Positions 42,078-42,947 of a stretch of 42,947 bases of DNA are shown here, in pieces. Both the position numbers and the translations under genes were made by a program. Each line of letters begins with the position of its first letter. Within the stretch, counting starts at the first letter, position 1. This DNA comes from Gracilaria domingensis. Taxonomy: Eukaryota; Rhodophyta; Florideophyceae; Gracilariales; Gracilariaceae. The stretch covers positions 1 through 42,947 of the forward strand of contig VCMS01000387.1 of NCBI GenBank assembly GCA_022539475.1. Direction: 5' to 3'. The notes below the pieces were generated by a model. It made no database searches. It was not told the DNA's origin and worked only from the letters and a program-made list of their open reading frames with translations.

Positions 42078-42530
42078 ATGGATATGAGGGGACTGGGAAA
42101 GGGTCAAATGAGACGCTCTCGAAAGGTGAGAAAGCCTCGACGAACCATGGCACCACAACTTCGGAGCGGGACCAGAACTGCTGAACCGAACGCAGCGACG
42201 GGGAACGCATCCACAGCTATGAAGTCGAAGCCCGCACCAGGCGAAGAAGTGACCTTGTTGTTGGGAGGGGCAGGAGGGAACAAAGCAGCGATTGGGAAAG
42301 CTGTTCTCGTTGAAGTGGACGCTGGTGGAGGGAAGACAACGTTCAGAAGGGAAATGCATGGACATGCTCTGCAGGGAAAACCAGGGGAAGATGTAGTTGG
42401 TATATGGCGAGCGAAGATATCTCATGAGCTTGACACTCCCTATCCCTATCCCTTTAAGTGTACCGATGAAGATTCTGTTCCGAAGACATTGAAGGACATG
42501 ACAGGCCCGGTTTCTACGCCTGGGACCTGA
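42078..42530 (+). CDS. Small basic protein of unknown function
   Basis: ATG 42078 (MDMRGLGKGQMRRSRKVRKP) gives 150 residues. The N-terminal 40 are highly basic and look like a nuclear-localisation or nucleic-acid-binding tail. The rest contains GEEVTLLLGGAGGNKAAIGK and KAVLVEVDAGGGKTTF, a weak nucleotide-loop lookalike without a true Walker A. HELDTPYPYPFKCTDEDSVP follows. A second in-frame ATG at 42144 (MAPQLRSGTR) is an alternative start. I recognise no family. Coding potential is suggested only by the length and orderly composition. Confidence 0.35.
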   Translation: MDMRGLGKGQMRRSRKVRKPRRTMAPQLRSGTRTAEPNAATGNASTAMKSKPAPGEEVTLLLGGAGGNKAAIGKAVLVEVDAGGGKTTFRREMHGHALQGKPGEDVVGIWRAKISHELDTPYPYPFKCTDEDSVPKTLKDMTGPVSTPGT

Positions 42531-42947
42531 ACTTAATGTCTAAGGTTGGTGACGTCGTAAGCGCTGATGAAGGAGACAAGGGTGCTCCGAGTTCCAAATT
42601 CGTCGCCCCTGAGAAGCCATTCGAATACTGCTGGGAAACGGGTGCGAGTGGACAACCTAAAAACTCCATCCAGTGCCCGAAAGCGAATGCAGATGAAAGT
42701 GGCTCATGTGAAAACCCCGTCGAATGCTAAAAAACCCCTGAGGCGGGAAACAAGCGCCAGTACCAAAGCTGTTTTAAAACACCAAATCGAACGGTTCACG
42801 CGGTGGTGGAAGCTAGATGCAAGGAATTCAAGATGACCACGAGCCCCAGAGAGTGCTGTATCGGCATTTCGTAAACAAACTGCTTACGATTGTGGCAGTC
42901 TGGAGCATCGAGAAGCAGCAACTAGGCGGAAGCTATTAATCAGGCTG
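42531..42947. other. Unresolved sequence at the window end
   Basis: Short ORFs in two frames (from 42536 and 42567) could be a continuation or exon of the preceding gene, because they share its Lys/Ser-rich character. The window ends before this can be judged. Confidence 0.3.

Overview
The window is eukaryotic nuclear DNA. It contains a Ty1/copia LTR retrotransposon, two large tnp2/Plavaka-type (CACTA-like) DNA transposases, a SET domain, a carotenoid oxygenase and long single-exon ORFs. There are no ribosome-binding sites or operons. Long intronless genes between old transposons fit an intron-poor, repeat-rich genome such as that of a florideophyte red alga (Chondrus-like). That placement is inference, and a fungus or oomycete is not formally excluded.

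Layout. 1-2.8 kb: no supported gene. 2.8-7.7 kb: a tnp2-family transposase (minus) diverging from a basic nuclear-type ORF (plus). 8.4-9.7 kb: a protein with a plausible Cys-His-Asp peptidase triad. 10.4-11.5 kb: an old yellow enzyme with one internal stop. 12.3-14.1 kb: an unrecognised gene broken by one frameshift. 15.8-17.5 kb: an intact carotenoid cleavage oxygenase. 18.2-19.9 kb: an adenylation (AMP-binding) enzyme with two internal stops. 21.2-29.4 kb: a decayed copia element (22497-29360) joined head to head to an inverted 1.3 kb fragment of a second copy. 29.4-31.2 kb: a repeat-rich stretch holding what looks like a minus-strand, multi-intron gene relic with duplicated exons and a long hairpin. 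31.5-34.7 kb: a Plavaka-like transposase with one internal stop. 34.7-37.3 kb: a coiled-coil protein of unknown function, tail to tail with it. 37.8-40.9 kb: a broken gene encoding a DNA N4/N6-methyltransferase domain followed by a SET domain. 41.2-41.8 kb: a 633 bp inverted-repeat element carrying two perfect 76 bp palindromes. 42.1 kb to the end: a small basic ORF and unresolved sequence.

The most interesting part is 31.5-41 kb. A transposase, a coiled-coil protein and a DNA-methyltransferase/SET polypeptide lie close together, and the transposase and coiled-coil genes converge 16 bp apart. If they form one element, a transposon would carry both a DNA-methylating and a histone-methylating domain. 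No element ends could be found by eye, so this is a hypothesis. The gene lesions fall into two classes. Single nonsense codons hit the OYE, the adenylation enzyme and the transposase. Same-direction frameshifts with no nonsense hit the MTase-SET gene and the 12-14 kb gene. The second class could be decay, sequencing deletions or recoding.
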